Source of the DNA: Ianthella basta
Taxonomy: Eukaryota; Porifera; Demospongiae; Verongiida; Ianthellidae
Direction of reading: 5' to 3'
Assembly (NCBI GenBank): GCA_964019415.1
Contig: OZ025882.1
Location: 4,443,427 to 4,507,426, forward strand
Length of the DNA stretch: 64,000 bases
Shown in pieces: positions 12,865 through 23,960 of this stretch. The notes beneath the pieces were generated by a model that saw nothing but the letters and a program-made list of their open reading frames with translations, had not been told where the DNA came from and ran no database searches. Numbering within the stretch: the first letter of the stretch is position 1; each line of letters begins with the position of its first letter. A program made the translations under genes and the position numbers.

Positions 12865-15800
12865 TCAATGCCAATGCTTTCTTTGCAAGTCCATGTACAA
12901 ATCCCTAGCACTGGCCATTGGAGCCCCCAGTTGTGCAGCCAGCTGTGGGTTGGCCACATGGCTCAGGCTCTCCTGTGGGATGTCCAGCACAGCCTGACTG
13001 CCAGGCACTGTTAGCAGGTCCACAACACTAGCAAAGTCTGGTCGGCTGTGGTACTCCAGGTTCCTGTACAGCCAATGACAATAACAGATATAACATGTAA
13101 AATGTCACCACTTGTGACAATGATATCTATTTCATGTGCTGAGCATGAGCATACAACCAAGTATGCACATGGGACAAATTAAACATTGTAGGGGGCAATG
13201 CACATGTTCTCTGTACACCTATACAATGGCTTCACCACTGAGGCACACAACTTCCACTAGTACCACGTGGAACACTGTATGGTCCAAAGACTACAAATGT
13301 ACATGATGTCCTGCACAGTACTCCAGGCCACTCAACCTTCTCTCTCACAGTGTCTTGTGAGCTAGCTATAGTGAGTGGCTAGTGCTTCAGACTACCTGCA
13401 CACAACTTGTTAGGTCCCCCAACTCTGTGCACTAACCAGCAGTCCACCATAATGGAGTAGATGGCCCTTGGACATCCAGGAGGTGGTGGTTGCACAATCA
13501 CGTCATGTCTTTCTTCATGCATTGCTTCAATGACCTGTTGTGAGCAAGACATGTACAAAGTATATATGCATACAAGTACAGTGATCCTATTGTCTCCTAA
13601 ATGCACTGTAATATAATGCACATGAAACTCTATTTTAGTAACTGGGGTTGTTTGAACCTGATCCAACAAACAATTAATGGTGCCATTGGTTGACTCTGTG
13701 GGCATGTAGCCATCAGCAGTCATTCTTGCTGACGTTCAGTACCACACACACACTTACACTTACCTGCTGCAAGGAGAGGTCCTTGTAGGGTGGCTCTCCA
13801 AGTGACCATATCTCATAGAGCAGCATACCATAGCTCCACACATCACTGTGGGTGCTGTACTTCTTGTAGAATAGGGCCTGAGAGTAGATCAAGTACTACT
13901 AATCACATCAGATGCCACTACAGTTAACAGCTACGCTCATATGCAGTTTGGCCACAACAATGCTGCACTGCTGTCTGTGCTTACCTCGGGTGCTGTGCTC
14001 CGAAAGGGGACTTTACCTCCACTTGCCATGTAGTATGTCTTCTCATCCAAACCACGAGAGAGACCAAAATCAGAGATCTAAAGGGAGCACCAAAACACAC
14101 CGTACACATAGACAGGATGGAGGAACCATTAGGATGGTTACCTCGTGAATGTGTCCCAGCAAAGTGCCAAGACTGTGCACTCCACCCACTCGGACACACA
14201 AACTACACTTTGCACTAAACATTAATTGTAGCCAGTATGCAATGTACCTACCTACATATATACATGATACCACAAAATGCTTGATGTCCTTGTCTCATGA
14301 ACCTCAAACTATTGCACAACCACTAGTGGAGAAAATGTCTGGTTACAGGCCAGTTTCCTGTTCAGATTGCTGTATTGCCAGTTAGGTGCACACATAGCAT
14401 ACATTATTGTGCACTCAAATGCACAACAACTGCCAACTGCAGAATATACTGAGCTATTGCGGCTACTGCAAGTTGTTGGGCTACAACTGATTGCCCAAGA
14501 CAAAAGGATGCAAACAGGCCTTCTTCTGCTATGCAGAGATATTTCATGTGCCTCCCAACAAGTAGTGGGAAGTGACTGTATTACTTCCTGTTGCCCATAG
14601 CAGCAATATCCCATGTAGCTGAGAAGTAATTAGTCATTGTTACTATTAGTCCCCTTGTTGCGATAACGAGGGACCAGGTATGGGCTTAGTCTCGTTCCCA
14701 GACCCACCTCCGGCGTTCTGCTATTTATATTCAGAAGGGGGGCGGAGGAAGGGTCTGGTAACATTGCCATACCATTTCCGTACCTGGGAGGCGAAGTCGT
14801 CGATAAAGAAACGCGTTATAACGTGTGTAACCGCATAACCACCTCTTGTGTACGCGTAGGAGATGGCATCGCGATCTGCAGCATCTTCATCAGTGGAGAC
14901 CTGCTGGGTGTACGGGCAAACTCCCAGCGTCAAGAACAGAAGGCCACCCAATTCCCCAATGTATCGTACGCTTACGCCATGAAGACATGGTCAGAACTGC
15001 GTTATTACGCGTTATAATAGCGTTCTGCGATCTTATTGGTTGCGCCAGGATTCAGGCGCAGGTACAGAAACAGTATGGCAATGTTACCAGACCCGTCCTC
15101 TGCCCCCTTCTAATTAAAAATGGCAGAACGGCGGATGTGGGTCTGGGAACGGGACTAGTATGGGCTCTTAGCCACTGCATGAGCAGGTGTTGCCCGGGGC
15201 TAAGTGGGCATTGAAGAGGAATGAGAGAAGCATGACAGCCTCTCCTATGGAAAACTTTAGGGCTTCCTCCAATGCGGCTTCTTTTGCAGTTACCTACAGT
15301 AGGTCATCCTTAAGCCTCACTAGGTTTTCAGCACTAGGTTTTCAGCACTAGGTTTTCAGCACAGTGAAAGAACACCTGAGATGTGAGTGAGTGAGCACCC
15401 AGTAGTGTTTGAGCTACCCCACATTGAAGCCTATTTGTTACTTCTGAACATGTACAGCACAGCTGATGGACTGCCAAGCCTCCTCCTTGCCCTTTCCCGG
15501 CCAGCAAGATGCTTTGCAGCACACATTGCAACACAAAACATAATTATTGACTATTAAAATTTAGTTCATCACATTCCTATATTGCACAATCGTTCCACTA
15601 TTTCAAGCCATGGAAAACTGAATCATGTTTCCAGACTTGTGCACCATTCTAGCTCATGACACAATTGAGGTACAGGTAGATTGTTAAGAGGCTAGATCAG
15701 ATTACACAAATACATTCCATCAATGGCGACATGCTCTTCTGCCCACCAACTGTACATTGACTAAATACCTTGCAGTCTTGGTTGCTATCAAGAAGGATGT

Positions 15801-18800
15801 TCCTGGCCGCCAGGTCTCTGTGGATGAAACCCTTTCCAGAGAGGTACTTCATGCCTTCTGCAATCTGGCAACAGAACTTTAACAGCAAAGATGGTGTGTT
15901 GTCATCAACTCTGCAAGCATGGCTACAAGGAAGAAGTAATATGGCAGGGATGACATACATTAGTACACAATGCACTTGTGCCTATATACGCTTGTGAGTA
16001 ATGCCAATTAGAAGGACATGAGCTGGTCCAGAAGGCCACTTTCTGTCTTCCCTTTCATGTAAGAGAGGGGCTAGCAAGCAAGGCTAAGAGGATGAGATTA
16101 TTGTTGCCCTGATTAGGCAGGCTATGCTGAAGGTAGGGGTGAAGTGGTGACATGTGTGTGAAGTACAAAAAGTACAAATATACTGCCAAAAAGCCTTGAA
16201 TTTCTTGGGATTCCCAGTTCTGTCAGAGTGTGTACCTGCACCACACAACCAGTCAATGTGGTAGGACCTGATTAGTCTCATCATTTTGGCATTCATTTTG
16301 CCAAACCAGCAAGCACATGAAATGTACAGTCCTGCATGTGTGTATGTGCAACACTTACTCTTGCTGCAGCCCAATCAGTAAGTTCTTTAGGTCCCCACTG
16401 CTCAGGAGTTCCATCACCAGAACCAACTACACAGAAGTAGGCACACACCACTATAAGCACACCCTACTCCATACCAGCTCCTCCTCATGCACCATTCAAC
16501 ACACCGGCTCCTCCACAGTGACTGCTCCGAGGAGTCTGACCACATTGGGGTGCACAAACTGCTTCATAATCGCTGCCTCTTGGAGCAGCTTCACCTTCTC
16601 TGGCTCAGGTGCATCTCTGTGTGAGACCTTGAGGGCCACAGCCACTGTACCCTCTGGAGTGGACCACATTCCCTTGTGCACTACACCAAACTCCCCTGAA
16701 CCAAGAACTAGACCACGTCTATTGGGAATTTGCACACAATGATAGCACTGGCACTCATGTACATATTTGATTGCACAGTAACTCAGCAAAACCATTTTGC
16801 ATGAAACAGCCAAGAACTCTGCACAGTATCAGCAACCTACGTATACTGCTACATGCATATATGCATGCCAGCATATAATGATAATGGATGAGTACATACA
16901 GTACATAATGGATTGTACATACATGTCATATACCCTTTCCCCTGTCTCCCTACACAATGTACATTACTTTAAGGCTACAAGTTTTACCAGAAACAAGATT
17001 TAGCGTTTTGAAAAGTCCAGGACTTGGTGGGTATAGATTTTAATGATCTTGCACGAGTCGCTACATTCACTAACACTAGCAGCTGTTAAAATTAGTACCC
17101 TTAAGGTAAGCATTCACAATAAACAAATGAGCTACAGTACCTCAGGGTATGTGGTGGGATCTCGATGCATCTCATTCTAGACAGGTCATCGTAAAGCTCA
17201 ACTACAGATTCAGCTGGAGGCCTGTACTGCACATTCTCATATGCTGGAGTAACACTTTGTTCACACTGAGGAAGATAAACAGAAAATAAATGTTGCAACT
17301 AACTTTCAAGATACAGAAAATCAAATCCACACTTTCATAAGACTTACTGAACTTTGCAAGGACGCATAACTACCAGGCTCAGTCCATTCAGTCGACATGC
17401 CCTCACCAACAGCCGCCTTGCTCTGCATATTTACCCTAGCTACCTGCATGGGGTAGTGACAACACGTGGCCTAGGTTCACTTAATACTAACAGTTTGCAT
17501 AACAGTAAAGCTTACATTGGATGGAACATAACCATAGATCGTTGCATCAGCGCTCCCATTGGGGGCAGCCTTTGTTTCAAAGTCTGGGACCTCTTCATAG
17601 GCAGTTCTGTTGGGAGCACCTATGCTCTCATACATGGGGTTATTGGATACCAGCTGTGTATGGCCCTCCAGCCGGATGGTGTCATCATTGTTTGGTGTAG
17701 AGTAGTAGACTGATGCCCCAACTACACAAGCCATATAAAGGTAGAGAAGAGAGTAAGTGAAGCCAAGCTTGGTGCCATATATGGTCAATGACATCATCAA
17801 CCATCTCAGTGGTTAGATCATACTCACTGTCTACACTTGACTTGTTACTTCTTGTTCTGTACTTGTACACTCCAAACACCACAAGCACAACCATGACCAC
17901 TGACACCACAATCAAAACCACAATGAGCACAACTGTTCCAGCAATGCTACCAGCATCCAAACTTCCTACAAGCTGCCCTAAGCTGTTGGTCTGCATGGGA
18001 AATAAAATAAGATATACACGAGTTATGGTATATATGTACATACATAGTGATACCTACTGGCATCATCCACTGTCCTACTCAAAGAACTCACACTGTGAAG
18101 TGGAACTGTACTGGTGGCAGCGCTACTGTTAGTACCTATAAAGGGGATACAACGTCATTTTAACAGTATAAGGCCAAGTCAAAAGTGTGGGCAAGGAGAT
18201 CAGCAGAATGACAGAAATGGTAGAAGTGGTGGAAATACACTGAAATATATTTCAACTCAAAATGAAGCACCATTTTGTACAAAATGTGCACTGTACATAT
18301 GCAGTACTTACCATCATCCAATGTCGAACTCAGTGCACTTTTGCTAACAGTAAAAGGTCAAGTTGAAAGTGTGTAGATTAATACTTACTTGCATCGTCAA
18401 CTGTACTGCTCAAAGAAATTGTTGGAGGCAGTGTTCCTGTGCTAGTGCTTCCACTGGTACCTTTTAGATAAGAAAACAGAGTATCCTTGTCATCATAGTT
18501 TGAAGTGTACATCATACAGTGTCCATGAACTTTACTTGTAGCAGTAGGCTGGAAGTCAACTTGGATTGATGAGCAGCTGCACTGGTATGTGCTGGACAGC
18601 GTACTTGTTCTTAACTCTGTAGAGCTGGTCATATAATATCTGCAGACAAGGAGGCATGTCATATGATATATCTACAGACAAGGAGGCGTGTCCACCTATT
18701 GTATACTTACTTACATAGATATACTTAAGTCACTAAATAAATCTGATACCCACTACATATATGTGCACATAGAACATGTTGCCATAACACAACTTACTCT

Positions 18801-18920
18801 GTGACTGTACGACAACTCCTGCCCCACCACCAACCAGTGCAGACCTCCCTTTGACTAGCTCTTTGTCCATACACAGTCGTAGAGTAAACTGTAGTGGAAC
18901 TACCACTACATGTCTGACAG
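12865..18920 (-). CDS. RTK-A, receptor tyrosine kinase (multi-exon, 5' end incomplete)
   Basis: Exons in transcript order: 18920-18798 (Cys-rich, TTVYGQR), 18639-18536, 18460-18389, a possible short 18343-18312, 18135-18054 (Ser/Thr-rich stalk), 17990-17828 (membrane helix, then VYKYRTRSN), 17721-17516, 17443-17348, 17265-17141 (juxtamembrane), 16718-16505 ([17 protein letters not shown]), 16426-16359, 15910-15769 (HRDLAARN), 14077-13985 (DFGLSRG, YY, FRSTAPE), 13877-13764, 13534-13437, 13063-12865 (stop TGA). From the helix exon onwards all phases close. Juxtamembrane tyrosines NPMYESI, YEEVP, IYGYVP, YENVQY and ELYDDL look like SH2 or PTB docking sites. The Trp before APE is replaced by Ser. 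The glycine loop, Lys, HRD and DFG are intact, so activity is plausible but untested. No signal-peptide exon was found; a LINE lies immediately upstream. Confidence 0.87.
14687..15157. mobile_element. 471-bp TIR element with 9-bp target duplication
   Basis: The termini are TAGTCTCGTTCCCAGACCC and the complement GGGTCTGGGAACGGGACTA, with pairing continuing inward for roughly 80 bp (GTCTGGTAACATTGCCATAC). It is flanked by GTATGGGCT at 14678-14686 and 15158-15166. The intact site GTATGGGCTCTTAGCC is present once in RTK-D (near 60513). A 9-bp duplication with long terminal inverted repeats suits a Mutator-like element, which is inference. It encodes no transposase. Confidence 0.88.
15321..15362. 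repeat. Three tandem copies of a 14-mer
   Basis: TAGGTTTTCAGCAC occurs three times head to tail here, twice in the RTK-B intron near 31981 and once in RTK-D near 60677. It is a copy-number difference between paralogous introns. Confidence 0.9.
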
Positions 18921-19211
18921 CTGTATAAAATGTTGAGATATATGCAGTACAACTTAATAAAACACACACTGCTGCACGGGCATTGAGATAAACTGCCTAG
19001 TGACACCTCCCTCACATGCAGAATATTGTCAAGCAGTTACAGTGCAAGGCATGCAGATAATATATATATATAGAATGATTATTAGAGTGACCGCAGCATG
19101 AGAATCAGAGGCTGCTCAGCCAAGGTTGGCTTACTGGTCACTGAAAATTTTTTTTACAAAAATTAGCTTGCAGGTGAAAGTGGATAGGTGAGTATACATA
19201 GTGACTATACA

Positions 19212-22200
19212 CTAATTGATGCATAAAAGTGATTGCCTTAAATGGTACATTTGAAGAATAAGGGATATGGTTGTATTATCAGTATTCGTTAAGAGGAACT
19301 TACATTTGTCATAAGAAGAAAGATTTGTAAATGAGTTTGATAGAGTTAGGCAATGAGAAAATAATTTTTGTCTAACAGAGCTAAGAGTGTGGCAGATGAT
19401 TAAAAAGTGATGCTGATCCTCCACCTCCCCACAATTACACAGTCTACACACCCTATCACTACAAGGTGTCCCAGTGTACCTCCCCACCTCCACCGCCAGG
19501 GGCAGGCATCCCGCTCGGAGGCCCGCCATAACTCTCCTACCCCCCAGTGATCTCATAGTGAATAGATAGTCCTCTGTACCTGGACCATGTTTAATTTGCC
19601 TATATAACACTAGTCTACCACCTGAATCAGAGCCTACTGGAATTTCGCTAACCTCTGACTTCCATTTATCTATTGAGCATCTGATTAGATATTCCCTATA
19701 ATATTGTAGACTTTGATTGATGCATAATGTTGGTGCTGAATATTCATTGGAGTGGTTGTTTTTAAAAATGTCATGGATATGGGCAATCCAATTCTTATAC
19801 CCTTTATCAGATGCTAGATTACTTGCTTCAATAAATATCTGCTTATTTAATCTACCTTCAGCCATTTTGCTTAATCTGAACCAGAATCCTATGCATGAGA
19901 TCTTAGTGATTGTCGTAATGGGGAGCCAGCCTAAATCACCTAGAAGAGCTACAATCGGGGCATTTCTGCCTACACCTAGGAAGCTTCTCATTAAATTATT
20001 CTGTATCTTCATTATATCACTATATCCCTTATAACCCCACAAGAAACTGCTATATCCAATGATAGGTAAGACAAGTGTGTTATACAGGTGAGTATAAACT
20101 TCAAATACTAGCGCTCCGCTGCTTCTAGTTTTTGCAATTAAGTAGTTTGCTGCTCTGCTTGCTGATATTGATGTGCTCTCAATTTGTTGTGCCCAGCTAA
20201 GATGTTCCGTAAATTCTACTCCTAGGTATCTGTAAATGTCTGTATAATAAATACGATATTCTCCGCATGTAAAGAGAAAATTTGAAATTTGTTTCTTCGG
20301 ATGTCTGAAATGAATAATCTTGGTTTTGTCTGGATTTATGCACATTCCATTGTCAGTGCACCACTGATTAAGTGCCTGTAACAAATTATTGAGTGAGTCA
20401 GGCTTATCTGCTACTAGTACAAGATCGTCTGCATACATGAGGGCATTCAATTGGCATGATCCAAAGGAAATCCCCTCAGCTTTTTCATTCAAATATCCAA
20501 TCAAGTCGTTTATAAAAATATTAAACAGGGTAGGGGAGAGAGGGCAGCCTTGCTTCACTCCACGCTTAATAATAATGGGGGAGGAGAGGTTGTTATCAAT
20601 TTTTATGGAGCTTCTGGTATTCGTATATAATGCCTTTATACTAGCATGAATGTTATTATTAATTCCTATATGTAATAATTTATTCCAAAGCAGTTCCCTA
20701 GGAACAGAGTCAAAGGCCTTTCTAAAGTCAACGAAACAGGCATAAGTGTCTTGCTTGCTCAATTTCCTATTTTCAATTATGAAGTATAAGGAAGATATGT
20801 GGTCCTGACAGCAGCGACCCTTACGGAACCCATTCTGTTCATCATGTAAGAGACTGTTAGATTCTAGGTAGTTGGATAGCCTGTTATTAATAATTTTAGC
20901 AAATGCCTTAGCTATGCACGATTGCAGTGTAATGCCTCTATAGTTATTGGGATCATTTTTGTCACCTTTTCCTTTATAGATTGGCTGGATAGTGCTATTC
21001 AGCCATGCTGGGGGCACAATTCCTGTTTCAAAACACTTCTGGAATAATCTATGGAGGTATTGGGTGACTTTGTCATCCTTAATAATACTTGGGCATATGT
21101 AATCAGGACCAGGTGCTTTATTTTCCTCTAGTTGTGCTATGGCCTGATACACTTCTTCCAGATCAATAGGTCTATTCAGTACTTCATCATCAAATGGGGT
21201 ATAACTATTGCTAGATTGTGATCCTAAATTGCTAAATTCTGTGTCGTGGGGATTTAGGAGGGACTCAAAATGCTTTCTCCAGGTCATCATGGTTTCCTCA
21301 CTGCTGGAAGTCAGTGTGTCATCTTCTTTTATAATGAAACTAGGCAGGTCAGTAGTGTTGCACTTATCAGTATTTATTCCAATTGAGTGGTATTCTTTCC
21401 AGAACTTTTTTGTGTTAGAGGCCTTTGTTAATAAGAAGTAAATTTGTTTTTCCTTAATAAACTGTCTTTTAGCTTTACGGGTACTGAGATTGAATCTCCG
21501 CTGTTCTTTCTTGAATTTTTGCCACAGCTTGTGTTTCTTTTCTGTATTTTGTTCTACTGTCCATTCTTTCTGTATTAGTCTCAGGTTTTTCCTAGCTGAG
21601 TCCAGGTCAGAACTCCACCATGGCTTTTTAGATGATCTGTGATGGGTTTTAGTGCTATGATTATGATACTCATTTTTAATAAGAGAGTAGAATGCGCTGT
21701 AATTTTCAATCAAATCATTGCCCTCATTGTTAGTGTCACTGGATATTGTTAGTGAGTCTAGTTCTGTTATTAGCTCTTCAAGTACTTGTACTGGATGATT
21801 ACTATTAAAAAGAGGTTTGTTTACATCTCGGCGGTATATTGGAACATGAGGTAACAGTTTAGCACTGTTTAAGCGTTGTGGTGAAGCCTTGTTGGGCATA
21901 AGTTCCGGATACGTACACTCCCAGCAAACCAGTGAGTGGTCCGGCATAAGGGAATCGGATGGGATGGAGTAGTATTCCAATATGTCCAAAACAGTTTTCA
22001 CTTGAAAATTGGAGTAATTCCGGAAGTGGTCTGCCTGTACTATAGCATAGTCTACAACAGATTTCCCTACTGATGAGATTACTGTAAAGTTGTCTTTATC
22101 GCTTGAGAATCTCCCATTGAGTGTGACCATATTGCAGTCTCTCAGAAAATCTATTAGCTGTTTACCATGGGAGTTAGTAGTATAGTCAATTATCTGTCTT

Positions 22201-22703
22201 TGGGGTAACCTAGTTTGTGTGACGTCAGACATGTCATTCAGGCTACCAATTCTAGCATTGAAATCACCACAAATCAAAATTTCTCCTTTATCCTGGAATT
22301 TCAGACATTGGCATCTTAGAGTATCGAATACATCATGAGATTTATCTCCTCTACTAGAGGCTGCTGGTGGCAAGTAGCATACACCTATGAAGATTGTGTT
22401 GTCTGGGTTATTTATTTGAGTACATGCAAGCCATAGGATGTCTTCGTGCCTTTTATCAACTACGTCAATACTAAACCTATCAAACATACTTTCCTTGACA
22501 AACACACCCACTCCACCTGATCCCCTCACTGCTCTTTTAGAGATGTTGGTCCTATTGTGTCCAAACCACTTATACCCCTCAATGCTTATAATCTCAGAAT
22601 TTCTTAGAAATGTTTCACACAAGCAGACTATGTCAAGATCCGTTGCTGTGATCACATTTTCCCTAAGCCTACAGTAGTCCCTCTGCACAAAACCTCTAAC
22701 ATT
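19212..22703 (-). CDS. LINE ORF2: endonuclease / reverse transcriptase
   Basis: About 1160 residues. The N-terminal AP-type endonuclease shows NVRGF at the very start, ETFL, GDFNARIG (about residue 141), VVDYAIV and MPDHSLV. Reverse transcriptase motifs follow: YRGITLQSC, DEQNGFRKGR, FVDFRKAFD (about 650), KQGCPLSPTLF, MYADDLVLV (about 750) and YRYLGVEF. Near 1080 comes a C-x2-C-x-C...H-x4-C cluster (CRLCNCGEVEDQHHFLIIC), typical of a LINE C-terminal zinc knuckle. The open frame begins directly after TGA (22704-22706). It has no ATG codon until about residue 68, so translation cannot start normally before the endonuclease. The catalytic residues appear intact. Confidence 0.92.
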   Translation of the reverse strand, partial: NVRGFVQRDYCRLRENVITATDLDIVCLCETFLRNSEIISIEGYKWFGHNRTNISKRAVRGSGGVGVFVKESMFDRFSIDVVDKRHEDILWLACTQINNPDNTIFIGVCYLPPAASSRGDKSHDVFDTLRCQCLKFQDKGEILICGDFNARIGSLNDMSDVTQTRLPQRQIIDYTTNSHGKQLIDFLRDCNMVTLNGRFSSDKDNFTVISSVGKSVVDYAIVQADHFRNYSNFQVKTVLDILEYYSIPSDSLMPDHSLVCWECTYPELMPNKASPQRLNSAKLLPHVPIYRRDVNKPLFNSNHPVQVLEELITELDSLTISSDTNNEGNDLIENYSAFYSLIKNEYHNHSTKTHHRSSKKPWWSSDLDSARKNLRLIQKEWTVEQNTEKKHKLWQKFKKEQRRFNLSTRKAKRQFIKEKQIYFLLTKASNTKKFWKEYHSIGINTDKCNTTDLPSFIIKEDDTLTSSSEETMMTWRKHFESLLNPHDTEFSNLGSQSSNSYTPFDDEVLNRPIDLEEVYQAIAQLEENKAPGPDYICPSIIKDDKVTQYLHRLFQKCFETGIVPPAWLNSTIQPIYKGKGDKNDPNNYRGITLQSCIAKAFAKIINNRLSNYLESNSLLHDEQNGFRKGRCCQDHISSLYFIIENRKLSKQDTYACFVDFRKAFDSVPRELLWNKLLHIGINNNIHASIKALYTNTRSSIKIDNNLSSPIIIKRGVKQGCPLSPTLFNIFINDLIGYLNEKAEGISFGSCQLNALMYADDLVLVADKPDSLNNLLQALNQWCTDNGMCINPDKTKIIHFRHPKKQISNFLFTCGEYRIYYTDIYRYLGVEFTEHLSWAQQIESTSISASRAANYLIAKTRSSGALVFEVYTHLYNTLVLPIIGYSSFLWGYKGYSDIMKIQNNLMRSFLGVGRNAPIVALLGDLGWLPITTITKISCIGFWFRLSKMAEGRLNKQIFIEASNLASDKGYKNWIAHIHDIFKNNHSNEYSAPTLCINQSLQYYREYLIRCSIDKWKSEVSEIPVGSDSGGRLVLYRQIKHGPGTEDYLFTMRSLGGRRVMAGLRAGCLPLAVEVGRYTGTPCSDRVCRLCNCGEVEDQHHFLIICHTLSSVRQKLFSHCLTLSNSFTNLSSYDKCKFLLTNTDNTTISLILQMYHLRQSLLCIN

Positions 22704-22717
22704 TCAGACCCCATAAC

Positions 22718-23860
22718 TTACTGATTGTTTTGGCCCCAGTGCATGCTCTGTGGTGGTGGAGCCCCCAGGCAATGCCTCAGATGAGCCAGCTCCCTTTCCT
22801 GGGCCTGAAGCTGGTGCCAAAGCCTGGTGAGATGGCCCGGAGGGCCGGGAGGACCCGGGAGCCATGGTCTTGGGGGAGGTGGAGGGTCGTGTACAAAACT
22901 GCGATGGTGGGGAGGGAATGATAGTGGGAGGCTGAGTGGTGGTGGGAAAGGGTGGGTATTGAGGTGGGGACAATGCTGTGGTGTGAATGGTTTGGGAGGA
23001 CCTTCTGGTCTTGCTGCTAGTTCTCGATGAAGTTTGTGTGTCTGGTTGTCGAAAAAAGGAGTGGGGCGTGTTGGGGGAGCAGAGTTGATTCTCCAAGGAA
23101 GGTTCCTCTTCTCACATGCCTGTGTGAGCATCTCTAACGCTGTTGTAGGACCCTCACAAGACATATACTTCCATTTCCCTGTGAACTCACTGTTAGGGAT
23201 AGGTTGCGTGATGGTTAGATGTTTCAGGGGTATCCCCGGGCACTTCCTCATTTGCGATCTGACATCCTCAATTTGGTGAGTTACTGGGATCTTTCTGATA
23301 AACAGGGTAGATTTCTTTGTCTTCTGTTGGGCGCGTTCCTTTTCATCAGCACCTCTAAGCCTACTTTGGACTTCCTTTGTGGCCTTGCGTGAGCCATTGC
23401 CATCATCTTTGGTAGCCTCGTGTGCTGAAGTCGTTTCGTCTGCTATTGAGCTGGTTTCTGTGTCCATATCGGCCGTTGCGCTTTTCGCGCTGGCATGTTC
23501 CGGGGCGCTATCATGGCTCTCCAGGAGCTCCAGTCTCCTGGTCAGGTCCTGATTGTCGGTTTCCAGAGAGTGCAGCCTCTCGTTGAGGATCTTCACCGTG
23601 TGGAGGAGCTCTTGCACAGCTGAGGAGAGGGCCAGACATCTGTCACAGCTCCAGGGTCTCGACGCGCCGTCTTCCCTCGCTTCAGCCACTTCTTCCTCGG
23701 TGAGAGACAGGCACCCGAAGTGGAACCATCCTCTGCAGGGGCCATCACAGCGTATTCCTTCCTCTTCGTTTCCCCGACTACCGCAGTTCCCGCAAGGCAA
23801 CGCAGATGATGTTGCGTCCTCACCTCTTCTGGCGGCATCCGACCTCTTCTTTGGGGGCAT
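22718..23860 (-). CDS. LINE ORF1: PHD-finger RNA-binding-type protein
   Basis: 380 residues starting MPPKKRSDAARRG. A C4HC3 PHD finger lies at residues 23-75 (C23, C26, C38, C42, H47, C50, C72, C75). A heptad-like stretch follows at about 78-115 (VQELLHTVKILNERLHSLE), then a charged linker, a basic segment with KKSTLFIRKIPVTH near 190 and a Pro-rich C terminus from about 280. PHD fingers occur in ORF1 of some CR1-group LINEs; the protein probably binds the element RNA as an oligomer. It stops with TAA at 22718-22720, 14 bp from the TGA that precedes ORF2, in a different frame. Confidence 0.88.
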   Translation of the reverse strand: MPPKKRSDAARRGEDATSSALPCGNCGSRGNEEEGIRCDGPCRGWFHFGCLSLTEEEVAEAREDGASRPWSCDRCLALSSAVQELLHTVKILNERLHSLETDNQDLTRRLELLESHDSAPEHASAKSATADMDTETSSIADETTSAHEATKDDGNGSRKATKEVQSRLRGADEKERAQQKTKKSTLFIRKIPVTHQIEDVRSQMRKCPGIPLKHLTITQPIPNSEFTGKWKYMSCEGPTTALEMLTQACEKRNLPWRINSAPPTRPTPFFDNQTHKLHRELAARPEGPPKPFTPQHCPHLNTHPFPPPLSLPLSFPPHHRSFVHDPPPPPRPWLPGPPGPPGHLTRLWHQLQAQERELAHLRHCLGAPPPQSMHWGQNNQ

Positions 23861-23960
23861 GGTTCAGGCGATTCGAGTGGTGCCGGACGGTACCTGGGGC
23901 GAACCTGGGATACGAAGAGTATGTTGAATAGAGTGTTTGGCCCGTTTGATACGCAGGGTT

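Larger units (their letters stand above)
14250..15560. other. Conserved sequence in the intron between RTK-A catalytic-loop and DFG exons
   Basis: This intron (14078-15768) is unusually long. It contains blocks that persist in RTK-B (31470-32172) and RTK-D (60115-60860). One block is open on both strands (14367-14600). Another reads as [13 protein letters not shown] on the plus strand near 15420. A third reads [14 protein letters not shown] on the minus strand near 15290. Retention may only reflect recent duplication. No product is assigned. Confidence 0.35.
19131..23960 (-). mobile_element. Full-length-looking non-LTR retrotransposon (PHD ORF1, APE-RT ORF2)
   Basis: It runs 5' to 3' on the minus strand: a short leader, ORF1 (23860-22718), ORF2 (to 19212) and a short 3' tail. 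A PHD-finger ORF1 followed by an AP-type endonuclease and reverse transcriptase is the arrangement of CR1/Jockey-type LINEs. Both frames are long and unbroken apart from a stop at the ORF1-ORF2 junction, so insertion is probably recent. The outer limits and target duplication were not resolved. It lies upstream of the known RTK-A exons, in a 5' intron or the promoter region of that gene. Confidence 0.88.

Noticed and set aside
17354-17713. Plus-strand frame of 119 codons, repeated at 33959 and 63122
   Set aside because: It is antisense to the conserved juxtamembrane exons of RTK-A, -B and -D; conservation follows from the minus strand.
22704-23096. 130-codon Pro/Ser-rich frame in the LINE
   Set aside because: It overlaps ORF1 in a shifted frame. 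It matters only for the ORF2 junction; the composition is a shadow of ORF1.
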